From assembly GCF_041146795.1 (NCBI RefSeq), contig NC_135172.1:44123123-44187122 (forward strand): a DNA stretch of 64,000 bases. Reading direction: 5' to 3'. This DNA is from Maylandia zebra (lineage: Eukaryota; Chordata; Actinopteri; Cichliformes; Cichlidae). Shown here piece after piece: positions 51,431 through 63,364 of the stretch. A program made the translations under genes and the position numbers. The stretch's first letter is position 1. Each line of letters begins with the position of its first letter. Under the pieces are notes generated by a model, which had not been told where the DNA came from, did no database searches, and was given only the letters and a program-made list of their open reading frames with translations.

Positions 51431-52414
51431 TACCCACATAGCAAAATTGGTATGGCCTGGATCTGGCCCACGCAATGTGCTTACACATGGCCCAGACATG
51501 GCAAAGAATGACGGCCCTTTGGTGGCCCAGATCTGGTTTGCCAGATGTGGCCCATACATGGGGCAGCACAAGGCCAGTTGTAGACACACTGCTAGCCCTG
51601 TGCTGGCCTAGAACAGTTTCAGCTCTGGCCCCAGATGTCGGCCTAATGTGTACCTTAATTAGGCCATGTAATAAGAACATGTGCCGGAACATAATAGTGC
51701 AAAAGTAAGATGACGAAACTCTGTTCAGACAGTGAATGAACTGATTCTTATATAGCGCTTTTCTGGTCTCCCAGATTACTCAAATTGCTCTATATAACAT
51801 GATATATTCTCAATCATACGCTATCTGTAAACTGAGTGCTTCCTAACTACATTCATACACATTCACACTCTTGACATGCAGCCTGGAGGATCACACAGAG
51901 ATCGAACCACTAACCTTCTGAATCAGTGGGTGACCTTCTCTACCTCCTGAGCTACAGCCACCTGGTGGCAAACATGAGTAAACCCTCACTAGGTTTTGGA
52001 TAAAGTGTACACTCACAAACCTGTCAAACCTGCGTTTGAAACATTGGCTACCATAGCAGTATAGTATTGTAACATGGCATTTGGGTCTTCTAACTAAAAT
52101 AGGAAAATAGGAACATAAACAGTGCCATCATTGCCAGACCTGGCCCACATCTGGCTGACATACACCCTGCCATGACACCAGTCAGTCAGAAGTGCCAGCT
52201 TGATGCCGGATCCAGGGACGACCTGTTTTCTGTGAGCCTAGGCCACATACACCAAACCACAATCATGCCAGATGTGGCATGCTATCGCATAAACAGTGCT
52301 ATCTACACCAGGCCTGGCCCATATCTGGATGACATACGTCTTATCATGCCAGAAGTCAGTCAGCAGTGCCGGCTTGATACCAGATCCGGGCCAGACCTGC
52401 CTGTTATGTGGGTA
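51431..52414 (-). repeat. GGCC-rich mosaic repeat with embedded tRNA-like SINE, right copy
   Basis: The ends are inverted repeats, TACCCACATAGCA at 51431 and TGTTATGTGGGTA ending at 52414, which suggests a non-autonomous DNA transposon. Inside are degenerate GGCCCAGATCTGG-type blocks and a minus-strand tRNA-like unit (51735-51970; B box GGTTCGATC, A box GTAGCTCAGGAGGTAGAG in reverse). It is the inverted counterpart of 47345-48115. Confidence 0.65.
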
Positions 52415-52594
52415 TAAGCAGTTTTAGTATTTTAATGAAAACTGACAATATAGATTCAGTGAAATCTGAAAATATGTGATTGTAACAAACACGAACTGTT
52501 AAACAATGAATGGTGATGTTGAAATGTTGTAACATGGAGCGAACAATGATTTGAATAAAACCCTGGTTCACAGGATGACACACTGCTCCATTTC

Positions 52595-52890
52595 TAACCT
52601 CTGTCTCTCTTCCACAGCATGTCTTTATCCTGTCTTCCTTCTCTCACCCCAACCAATCACAGCAGATGGCCCCGCCCCTCCCTGAGCCTGGTTCTGCTGG
52701 AGGTTTCTTCCTGTTAAAAGGGAGTTTTTCCTTCCCACTGTCGCCAAAGTGCTGCTCATAGGGGGTCATATGATTGTTGAGTTTTTCTCTCTATGTATTA
52801 TTATATTATATACTGTACAATACAAAGCGCCTTGAGGCGACTGTTGTTGTGATTTGGCGCTGTATAAATAAAATTGAATTGAATTGAGAT
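52595..52890 (+). repeat. L2-tail repeat, copy C
   Basis: Complete copy with TCTCTCTTCCACAGCATG, CCTGTTAAAAGGGAGTTTTT and the terminal AAATTGAATTGAATTGA. It is the best-preserved end of the five copies in the window. Located between TRIM copies 2 and 3. Confidence 0.8.
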
Positions 52891-53324
52891 GCTCTCAAAC
52901 TTTCAGCTCACTGTGAATGCAGCACCAGGGTTCACAGATCCGATGCCATATTTGATACTTTTAGCTTTACTTTATAATAAATTCTGATTTTAGCTGTTTT
53001 CTGTGAAGAGCAGGAACTGATTGTAATTTTACCTTCTTCATTAACCCTGATGTGGTTCCTGTCTGTGTCCAGCAGAGGGCTGCAACAGTTTCAAGGAGAG
53101 TTTGAAGTGTGCACACAGCTCAACTTCCTCTGCAATAAAAACATGAATGACAGAAAGAGAGAAGCTTTGCAGAGGAAAGGATCAAAAACACTGCTGCTCG
53201 GGTTTGAGAAAACTGAAGGCGCACACACATTTTAAACTCCTGTTCCAGATGTGTGTACCTCTAATCATGTGTGAATGAAACAAGCCTAACATTGCAGGAG
53301 GAGGCGGAGCCACAAAGAGGAGAG

Positions 53325-53458
53325 TCAGCATCATTTTCCAGAAATGAAAGTTAAAGTTAGTGAGAGTAACAGCACAGCTGCAGTCACAGATCTGTGCATT
53401 TGTGAAGAAAATCAGACCGAATTCATCTCCTCTTTCTAAACAACTGACTCAAAAACTG
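53325..53458 (+). promoter_or_regulatory. TRIM-type first exon, type I, for the RING-repeat gene
   Basis: TCCAGAAATGAAA (53337-53349), followed by GTTAGTGAGAG and CACAGCTGCAG, matches 24671-24720. The exon ends ...AAAAACTG/GTGAGTACAGCTGATGA after 53458, and the acceptor TCTGTTCTCAG ends at 54346, giving an 888-base intron. AAATGAAAG fits an IRF core (AANNGAAA). The start is approximate. Expression is inferred. Confidence 0.5.
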
Positions 53459-54346
53459 GTGAGTACAGCTGATGACATTTAATGTTTAACATACAGCATT
53501 AACGCAAAACTTTTCTTTTTATTCATATTTTATTATATGTGTGTGGGGGTGCACAAGTATGTTATATATCTGTAAATTTGTATATCTTTTGACATGTTCC
53601 TGGAGTTATTAAAAAATACATGTAACAAATTGTAATGAAGGTGAATTTCTGATGAACAGGGCATAAACAATAAGAAAAAATGCAGACTCTTAGTTACTAA
53701 ATAGTGGAAAGGAGGTGGGATTAAATAAGCTCATGCTTCTTCCTTCTCATTTTTGAACATGTAAATTAGTTATAATTATTATTGCTTTGTTTTCCTTTTT
53801 TTGTTTGTCTCTTTTTGACTATTTTAATGTTCAAAATAAAGATTCAGCACTATACAATTTCACACTGGCATGTCAGAATAATTCAAGTGGAGGCTTAAAT
53901 TAAACTAGAATAATGTGATCAGCAGTAACATCAATTACATCTACAAGTGCATAATCAACAACACTGAATTAATTTCTTTCTAAAAATGTGTTTTTGACAC
54001 TTTCACTTTAGTTTTCAGAGACGTCTGCTGCCTCAGTCTGACATGTGACAGTATCAAATCAAAGAAAATAAGTTCAATGTCTCCGAAAAGATTAAACTCA
54101 TGTTGTGCCAAGTGCAGGTTACTATAATCAGGTCCGAACCTGCAGGAGGCAACAAACAGAGCCGTTTGAGGTGGGGCAGAGCTGAAAGACAGAGCAGCTT
54201 CAGAGTCACATTATTATATTCTGCACCTGTGGTGTCCTAGTTGTGTTTCCTATTGTTGCTGCTCAGACTTTGTTGCATTCCCAATGTAAACCACCAAATA
54301 TGTTTAATTAGAGTTGAACTTTTAATGCTCTGACTTCTGTTCTCAG
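53459..54346 (+). other. Presumed intron of the RING-repeat gene
   Basis: AT-rich DNA between the type I donor at 53459 and the acceptor ending at 54346. I see no further gene, and no repeat I can name. Confidence 0.4.
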
Positions 54347-55180
54347 AGCGCAGACATGTCCGCTGCCAGCAATCTGCGAGCTGAAGATCAGTTTCTGTGC
54401 GCCATCTGTCTGGAGGTGTTCGTCGATCCAGTCACCACACCATGTGGCCACAACTTCTGCAAAAGATGCATCACTCAGCACTGGGATGTTAATATGTCCT
54501 GCTGCTGTCCCATGTGTAAGGAGACGTTCAACACGAGACCTCAGTTGAAGGTCAACACTTTGCTTTCTGGCATAGTTTTTCAGCTCAAACGAGAAGCTCA
54601 GAAGAAAGTCAACAGCAGCAGCTCAGAGCAACAAGCTGCCAAACCGCAACTTCCCTGCAACGTCTTCACTGGAGCCAGACCAAAGGCCCTGAAGTCCTGC
54701 CGTGAGACACGCCTGGACCCTCGTCAACATCTGTACGGAGAGTTGGAAAGAGAGAGTGAGCTAGCGAGAGAGAGACAGCAAGATGTTTGGAGCGAGCTAG
54801 AAAGAGAGTGTGAGCTAGCGAGAGAGTTACAGGAAGAGCAACGGCAGGATCTGTTGCTTGAGTTAGAACGAGAGAGTGAGCTAGCGAGAGAGAGACAGCA
54901 AGATGTTTGGAGCGAGCTAGAAAGAGAGTGTGAGCTAGCGAGAGAGTTACAGGAAGAGCAACGGCAGGATCTGTTGCTTGAGCTAGAACGAGAGTGTGAG
55001 CTAGCGAGAGAGTTACAGGAAGAGCAACGGCAGGATCTGTTGCTTGAGTTAGAACGAGAGAGTGAGCTAGCGAGAGAGTTACAGGAAGAGCAACGGCAGG
55101 ATCTGTTGCTTGAGCTAGAACGAGAGAGTGAGCTAGCGAGAGAGAGACAGCAAGATCTATGGAGCGAGCTAGAGATGTAG
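54347..55180 (+). CDS. RING-finger protein with tandem charged-helix repeats (TRIM-derived)
   Basis: The acceptor ends at 54346, ATG at 54356, stop at 55180, 274 residues. Residues 1-114 are a bloodthirsty-like TRIM start with an intact C3HC4 RING (Cys15, 18, 30, His32, Cys35, 38, 51, 54). After ALKSC (about 114) eight residues of the first B-box are missing relative to copies 1 and 2, and the protein runs through RETRLDPRQHLYG into seven tandem repeats (residues 129-270) and a final ELEM. There is no B-box 2 or SPRY. The repeats are 18 residues (ELERESELARERQQDVWS) or 22 residues (ELERECELARE then LQEEQRQ and DLLL), strongly helical and charged. AATAAA lies at 55238. Either a new gene or a decaying one; the intact RING and uninterrupted repeat frame favour the former. 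A donor-like GTGAGA at 54702 could alternatively splice the repeat out. Confidence 0.8.
   Translation, partial: SADMSAASNLRAEDQFLCAICLEVFVDPVTTPCGHNFCKRCITQHWDVNMSCCCPMCKETFNTRPQLKVNTLLSGIVFQLKREAQKKVNSSSSEQQAAKPQLPCNVFTGARPKALKSCRETRLDPRQHLYGELERESELARERQQDVWSELERECELARELQEEQRQDLLLELERESELARERQQDVWSELERECELARELQEEQRQDLLLELERECELARELQEEQRQDLLLELERESELARELQEEQRQDLLLELERESELARERQQDLWSELEM
54740..55165 (+). repeat. Coding minisatellite, units of 54 and 66 bases
   Basis: Seven head-to-tail units in the order 54 (54740-54793), 66 (54794-54859), 54 (54860-54913), 66 (54914-54979), 66 (54980-55045), 66 (55046-55111), 54 (55112-55165), followed by a 12-base stub before the stop. Both unit lengths are multiples of three. 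The two 66-base units at 54794 and 54914 are identical, and the first two 54-base units differ at two bases, so amplification was recent or the array is homogenised. Confidence 0.97.
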
Positions 55181-55859
55181 AGAGACAGAGCAAATATATA
55201 GATAGAGTTGATTTAGATTTTCCAAAACCCTTTTATCAATAAAAACAGACAGCTAAAGATTTGAGAATAGAAGTAATAATCCAAACAAAAAAATATTTCT
55301 TTTTCAAGTGAATATTAAATCAACCACAATGTCTGTTTTTATCGAACATGTAAAGCCAAGGATGAAAGTCTGTAGAGTAAATAATCTCAATCTAAATAAA
55401 AAGTCAGAACTGCTTCTCCTGGAGCCCAAACACAGACTGTGATCTCCTGAAATCCAGGAAAGAGTGGAACACAGTTTCCCCTTTACAACATACTGGAGAA
55501 TTTCATCATGGCTGGGATTTCAAACAAAGATAAAAGCATTTACAGCGACTGCACCAAGTAAAACCCTCCATTGTAGATTTCCAGCCTCTTTGGGTCTCTA
55601 TGTATTCATCTGAAACCATTCCCAGATGGTCTCTCCATGCACTCTAAGAAATGAAATGTTATATTTACCTGGTGTTGGCTTTCACTGCAGTATAGTATCA
55701 CTTCCTGTTCCTGATGCATTGCACAGTGGTGTTTTGTGTATGCCATTTAATTAAAAACTTTGTTGTTACACAGTGCAATGGTCAATTCCTTGATCCAATA
55801 CAGACGCTCTGCTGAATCACCCACTAATTGTGTTCAAAGAATTCATTCATCGACTTAGA
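55181..55859. other. Downstream of the RING-repeat gene, no gene seen
   Basis: Holds the likely polyadenylation signal at 55238-55243. No SPRY or B-box remnant is recognisable in any frame, so the usual TRIM C terminus has been lost rather than merely frameshifted here. Confidence 0.5.
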
Positions 55860-56740
55860 GCATCAAATCACAACAACAGTCGCCTCAAGGTGCTTTATAT
55901 TGTAAGGTAGACCCTACAATAATAGATACAGAGAAAAACTCAACAATCATATGACCCCCTATGAGCAAGCACTTTGGTGACAGTGGGAAGGAAAAACTCC
56001 CTTTTAACAGGAAGAAACCTCCAGAACCAGGCTCAGGGAGGGGCGGGGCCATCTGCTGCGACCGGTTGGGGTGAGAGAAGGAAGACAGGATAAAGACATG
56101 CTGTGGAAGAGAGACTGTTAATAGGAAAATTGTACTTATTAGTCAGTATAATCTTTTAATGATATAAGTTTGCATATGGTAGAATACTGCATGTAATCAT
56201 TTGTGTGTAGAAGTATATAGTTGGTGGCATAGTGAAAGAATGTCTCATCCTAGGGGGCCTGTAACACTTCAAGGTGTTCTAGCGTCCACCCCCACATCCT
56301 GGGAGCATGGGAAGAGGTCGTACCTTGTTTTATTGTTTTATCGTAGCTATGTCTGTTTTAGTCTAAGTGCCTTTTGTTTAGATGAACTGCTGGACTTCTT
56401 CACTGTGTTATCTAGGGTGAACCATCTAGGGTGAGGGGGAGACTACCCTCTTTATGACCAAGGATGTTCTTTTTGTGCTGTTATATGACCCTTTGATCAG
56501 CAGGGCACCACACACACACACAAGCACCCACTGAAGTATAAATAAAGACCGGGGCAGTTTCTCAGTGCGAGCCTCAGTCTGGAGGCTGCCCTTGCTAGCA
56601 AGAAGTTCTGTGTGTTTCTCTTCTCTGAGTCTTTACTGAAGAAGTGTTTTAGAGTATATTTCCTTAACAGAGACAGAGGTTAATAAAAAGTAACAAGTAT
56701 GACAAGTATGATTCAGTGCAGAGAGGTCTATTAACACATG
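55860..56740 (-). repeat. L2-tail repeat, copy D, split by a solo LTR
   Basis: The minus-strand copy runs from the AATT-type tail near 55860 to CATGCTGTGGAAGAGAGAC at 56115, and continues after the LTR with GAGACAGAGGTTAATA at 56670 and on to about 56740. The continuing part matches the DNA just before copy B (48930-48990). Confidence 0.7.
56116..56669 (+). mobile_element. Solo LTR, retrovirus-like (fossil)
   Basis: A 554-base block begins TGTTAATAGG, ends CCTTAACA, and is flanked by the 5-base target duplication GAGAC (56111-56115 and 56670-56674). It has a TATAAATAAAG near 56536. No internal region is present. It sits inside an L2-tail repeat. ERV or Gypsy origin cannot be decided from the LTR alone. 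Intact duplications suggest a fairly young insertion. Confidence 0.75.
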
Positions 56741-57344
56741 AGGTATGTCGCAATTAAGGGGCCAAATCATTTGAAGGTCGATTATTGCCACAGCCGGGCG
56801 ACAAAGGCTGTCCCAATTCAAAGACTGCTCCAAATGCGGCCGACAAATCCATCTTTCATTTCCCTGAATTTGAAGGATGGGTCAGGTGTATCCTTCTTGG
56901 CCCAACCCATCCCAGAATTCATAGCGCGGCCCAGCCAATTCCAGTTTCCAACAATGGCGGCAGCTACTTAGCTTTAATATTACTCTTATTAATCTTTCTG
57001 GGTCACAAAATAAACTTTTATGATATTTTCAGGTGAGAATGTAGCTGTGTAAACTTCTAATATCTGCTCAATTTATTAAGATGTCACATGTTTGCAAAAG
57101 TGCTCCGACATTTTCTGAGACGTCTGTTACTCACCAGCTCGATATCTGACCGGGAGGTCGAGGCTCACTAGAGCCAGTGAGAACAGCAGATTCCCAGCAC
57201 ATCGTTTTCAGACCCATGCGGTCTTTCGCTACTCAGGTTAAACATGATATATATATTATTGTTTGGCTTTTTTCAATACCATGTTTTATTTGTTCCTGAG
57301 TCAAAAGGGCTTGGCTGAGATTAAAGTTATAGTTTTTTATCCAT
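56741..57344. other. Unassigned repeat-like DNA
   Basis: Near 56878-56900 is an inverted match to about 38590-38610. The rest has no ORF with recognisable features. A low-copy MITE is possible, but no terminal repeats were established. Confidence 0.35.
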
Positions 57345-57980
57345 GCATTTTCTTCCGCTTATCCGAGGCACTGGACCCCCAATGTACAGGCAGCAACGCG
57401 AGGAGATACTAGAATACCCACCCCAGCCCGCCACCTCTCACCGGGGGCAAATCCAGACTAAGACAGAGTCCAGCCGCTCTCTGGGAGACTGGTTCCAACG
57501 CCATGCATTGAGGCGAGCCCGAATATATCTAGCCAGTACCTCTCAACCTCACACACTAACTCAGGTTCCTTCCCTAACAGAGAGGTGACATTCCATGTTG
57601 CTGCCCGGCACATGATGCATCGGACCCCTACGGCACCTCCTGTGGGTGGTGGGCCTGCAGGAGGATGGGTCGATGTCCCCTTTTCGGGCTGTGCCTAGTG
57701 GGCCCCATGGACTAAGGCCTGGCCACCAGACGCTCACCCTCAGGCACCCAACCAGGGCTTGGCTCCATGGTGGGGCCCCAGTAACCCTATCCCAGGCAGG
57801 GTGAACTGTTCCCTCGTTTTCATATAAGGGTCTTCTGAATCGCTCTTTGTCTGTTCCTCTCCTAGGACCAATTTGCCATGGGAGACCCTACCAGGGGCAG
57901 AAACCCCGGACAACATAGCCCCTGGGATCCCTGGGACACACAAACCCCACCACCACGATAAGGTAGCGATTCGCGGAGGG
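57345..57980 (-). mobile_element. Internally deleted RTE-like LINE copy
   Basis: Read on the minus strand from about 57980, it begins like the full-length LINE at 30464 (CCTCCGCGAATCGCTACC) and follows its 5' region and the start of the endonuclease (matching about 30480-31110). It then jumps to the 3' tail (GCGGAAGAAAATGCATGG) at about 57345-57370. The whole reverse transcriptase is missing. Confidence 0.75.
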
Positions 57981-58089
57981 AATAAACACTGAATAAACGT
58001 CAAACAGAAAACTGAATAAACAGAAGCATGTCCTATTATATTTTAAATAGCAAAGAGCAGATGGCTGAGTTTATTAAACTCCATGAACA

Positions 58090-60480
<2,391 letters not shown>

Positions 60481-60526
60481 CTAAGCTAAGCTAGCAAATT
60501 CATAAAGACACAGTAAATAATTCAGT

Positions 60527-60625
60527 TCAATTCAATGTTATTTATATGGAGCCAAATCACAACAACGGTCACCTCAATGCGCTTTATATTGTAAGGTAGA
60601 CCCTACAATAATAGATACTGTGAAC
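60527..60625 (-). repeat. L2-tail repeat, copy E (fragment)
   Basis: AATTCAATGTTATTTATATGG, then CAAATCACAACAACGG and TGTAAGGTAGACCCTACAAT match the 3' end of the other L2-tail copies, in minus orientation. Only about 100 bases. Confidence 0.65.
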
Positions 60626-60734
60626 ATAATTAGTGGGGGAATCAACAGGGAGTGTACTTTGGATAAAGCATGTGAAGATTAGACTATGAAATAAGACATT
60701 ATCGGCTGCTATAACTGATCATCATATATTGCCT

Positions 60735-61822
60735 TATAGGTTGGAGAACATTGAGAACACTGTTTAATTGGTTTAAATTTGATTTGACAGATCAAGGTTA
60801 TTTTGTGTCATTCATTAACTATCATTTTGAACGCATAAAGGTTACACCTGGGGTTCCTCAGGGTTCTGTTCTTGCACCGCTTTTGTTTAATATCGAGATG
60901 CCTGCTTTAGCTGGGATTATGAAGCATTATGTCATCCGGGGAAGGGTGGCTTTTCGGAGTTTGTCTTGTTTTGCATGAGTTGCTGTGTTTTTGTTCTTTT
61001 GGTTTTTGCATGCTTGTTTTTATCGTGACACGCCTGTTTGACTTGTTCCTGGGAGACACCCCAACCTAGACACTAAATAATCTCACCTGTTAGAGTTTAT
61101 GCATTTAACGGACTCTAGCGCTAACCAATTAGGACAAGCCTGGCAGGCACCTAAGACCAATAACGGGGGCCTGGCAGGAGAGATGAATTCAAATTCTCGT
61201 TGCCCCTTGCCAGGGTTGTTTTAATGTTTCTCTCATTCCTCCGGCTGTATCTTCCTACTTTAATTAATGTATTCTGTAAATCCAGCAGTAAAGCTGTGTC
61301 TTGAGTTTCATGGAGACCTGCCGGGGAGTCCTCCATTTTGGATCCTATTGCTGCCTCCCTCACACACGCCATCATGACAATCATATTACAAAAGCTTTGA
61401 AATGGTTGCACTGGCTTCCTGTATGTAAAAGAACTGATTTGGAAATACTGTTAATGGGTCATGATCACTAAACAGTCTTGGGCCTCAACACGTTGCTAAC
61501 TTACTTGAGGGCTATGAGGCTTCGAAGCCTCTTAGTTCCTCGGGAACAGGCTTACTTAATATTCCAGGAGCTCGGACCAAACAAGGTGAGACAGCATTTA
61601 GTGTTTATGCTTCCCTCAAACCTGCAGTGTGTGGAATCTATTAGCTTTTAAAATCAGGGCTGAAATCTTTGTCTTTTTGTAGCTTTTATGTTAAATTTTA
61701 ACTTAAACTTTTAAATGATTGCATTCTTGATTTTAATGTTTTCCTTTTCTATATATTTGGGATTGTTCTGTCTTTGTGAAGCACGCTGAATTGCTTTTGT
61801 ATGTGTTATATAAATAAAGCTG
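60735..61822 (+). mobile_element. LINE RT and 3' end remnant
   Basis: The + strand encodes WFKFDLTDQGYF, then VTPGVPQGSVLAPLLFNIEM (RT blocks 3-4) at about 60765-60900. After an inserted block at about 60930-61379 come ITKALKWLHWLPVCKRTDLE and further broken ORF end. It finishes near ATAAATAAAGCTGAG at 61811. L2-group like, with the ADD-box region missing. Confidence 0.6.
60930..61379. mobile_element. Candidate solo LTR (fossil)
   Basis: A 450-base block inside the LINE remnant begins TGTCATCC and ends CATGACA, the TG...CA form of an LTR, and it interrupts recognisable LINE sequence. The flanks CATTA and ATCAT do not form a clean target duplication, so the call is weaker than for the two other LTRs. 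Confidence 0.4.
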
Positions 61823-62004
61823 AGTTTGTCCGATGGATTTTCTTCGATCAGTGATGAATAGTGAGATGTTCTAGCCTTAGAAGGGCTTTTTTACAGGCCT
61901 TCAACTGACATCGCTTCAGTCCAGCGCATGCACTTTGGATATTAATATATAAATATATATATATAGATATATAAATTTTATTATTGCAGTCAAGCAGCAG
62001 AGTC
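61823..62004. other. Intergenic DNA between LINE remnant and cnrip1
   Basis: Contains an AT dinucleotide-rich run near 61940-61975. No gene or RNA seen. Confidence 0.35.
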
Positions 62005-63199
62005 CCAGTGGTTCTGTATAGCAGTTTATTCACAGTAACACTTTTTACTCCTCAGTTCAAGACATAACAAAAGTTTCAGGCATCGAGACATCTTAACAAA
62101 GGAACAAACAAACAGATCATATTTGGCAAAAAGTTTCCAGCCATGCATTTAAGAGACATGAGAAACATAATCAGCAGCAAACACGAGAAGTGACGTGAAG
62201 AGAGGAGGTCGCCTCCTTTCAGCAGGGAGACAGAGGCGTTTCAAGGCTCAAAGGATTACTCCGCTGCTGAAAATAGTCCCTCGGATGCTGCACCAGTTTG
62301 AACATGGAAGTCCCACAAAGTATCCCTCCAGCTTTTATTGTGAAGGATCAACACTCAGACCAGTGAAACTCATTTCTGCAGCTGGAAAGTAAGCGAACCA
62401 AAAACTGCAGTGTACAGATTTCTCCTTTAAATAACACAAAGCACGAGAAAAGTGACGCCCATCCTCTCATCCGCCGCCTCTGCTCACTCAGACGTTCACA
62501 CAGGTAATAAATAAGATAAAACACTTCAGGTGTTTCCCACGCTGGTCTTCAGTCTGAGGGGGTTTCAGTGTTAAAGGAACAGTCAGATTTCTTCCAGAGT
62601 CTGAGGAGATGGAGACGACTTTCAAGTCTGTGCATCGAGTACAGGAAGTGAATGTCATTTATGTAGCACCGGCTAACAACTTTGCTCCTCTCAAGGTGTT
62701 TTATTTAAGCGTAGAGTATCAGCAAGAACACCTGTGATGGAGCCTGATCTAAAAGCAGCGCCCGTCTGCTGAACCCAAAGCTTCAGAAGATTATTGTGAC
62801 CGTAGCTGCAAACTACCCAAACTAACGAGCGTCTGAGGCCTGGAGAAAGTTCCTGCTTCGAACGCAAGCTGGACACACAGACCTGAAGCGTGCGTCAGCC
62901 TTCGTCTCCGAAGCTTCCTAATGAGCTCGGATCTCAAACTGTCCGACTGTTCCTTTAACTTTCCACAGGAAACCAGCTGAGAAGCTAAGTTATCCCTCTG
63001 ACTGCTGAAACCCCGCCCTCACAGAGACCAGCGTGCGAAACAGCTCGTTACTCCCTCAGAGGTCATGAAAGAGCACAAAGAGCAGACCCCGCCAACCCAA
63101 CGCCCGCCTTCAGGAGGTGCCGTCTCTCACTGCGATGCTGATGTTCAAAGGTAGTCCCGGCAAGACCGGCGTCCTCTGCGCGGGGTTCAGTGGGCGGAG
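62005..63199 (-). other. cnrip1: cnrip1 3' UTR (inferred)
   Basis: The minus strand has AATAAA at 62030-62025, about 1.17 kb after the cnrip1 stop. No coding sequence is seen. The extent is inferred from the signal and from the absence of repeats between about 62035 and 63199. Confidence 0.45.
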
Positions 63200-63364
63200 T
63201 CAGTTGAACGCCTCCTTGTTGATCCACATCAGGGTCCGCGTCTCGTTGGGCTTGCACTCGTACTCGATGCTGCTGAACTTGTTGCCGAACTGGCAGTGCT
63301 CCCTCTTGTAGTAGTTGTAGTATTTGGCCTGCCACACCGTCTCAAACGTCCCCGCCTTGATAAA
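63200..63364 (-). CDS. cnrip1: cannabinoid receptor-interacting protein 1, terminal exon
   Basis: The acceptor ...TCTCGGTGCAG ends just before 63364 (minus strand). The exon reads [54 protein letters not shown] and stops at 63202-63200. This matches the C terminus of CNRIP1 (FETVWQ..., CKPNETRSLMW..., ending NKESFL), a small cytosolic protein that binds the C-terminal tail of the CB1 receptor. The earlier exons lie beyond the window. The last residues include the region that in the mammalian long isoform ends the protein. Its neighbour on the same strand is a calcineurin B gene, as in human 2p14. Confidence 0.9.
   Translation of the reverse strand, partial: FIKAGTFETVWQAKYYNYYKREHCQFGNKFSSIEYECKPNETRTLMWINKEAFN

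Noticed and set aside
53040-53235. A small gene (61 codons) before the RING-repeat gene
   Set aside because: No family features, no splice or promoter context, and the length is within chance.
54740-55165. Regular repeats that might suggest a CRISPR array
   Set aside because: Units are adjacent with no spacers, lie in a vertebrate coding exon and encode a helix.
54666-55193. A 175-codon minus-strand frame with repeated LSLAHSLVL-like units
   Set aside because: It is the mirror of the tandem repeat in the RING gene. A repeat of 54/66 bases keeps any open frame open on both strands.
55181-55700. A lost SPRY domain after the RING-repeat gene
   Set aside because: Searched by eye for LDPDTA, FYFEVQV and VGVFVDY in all frames; none is present.
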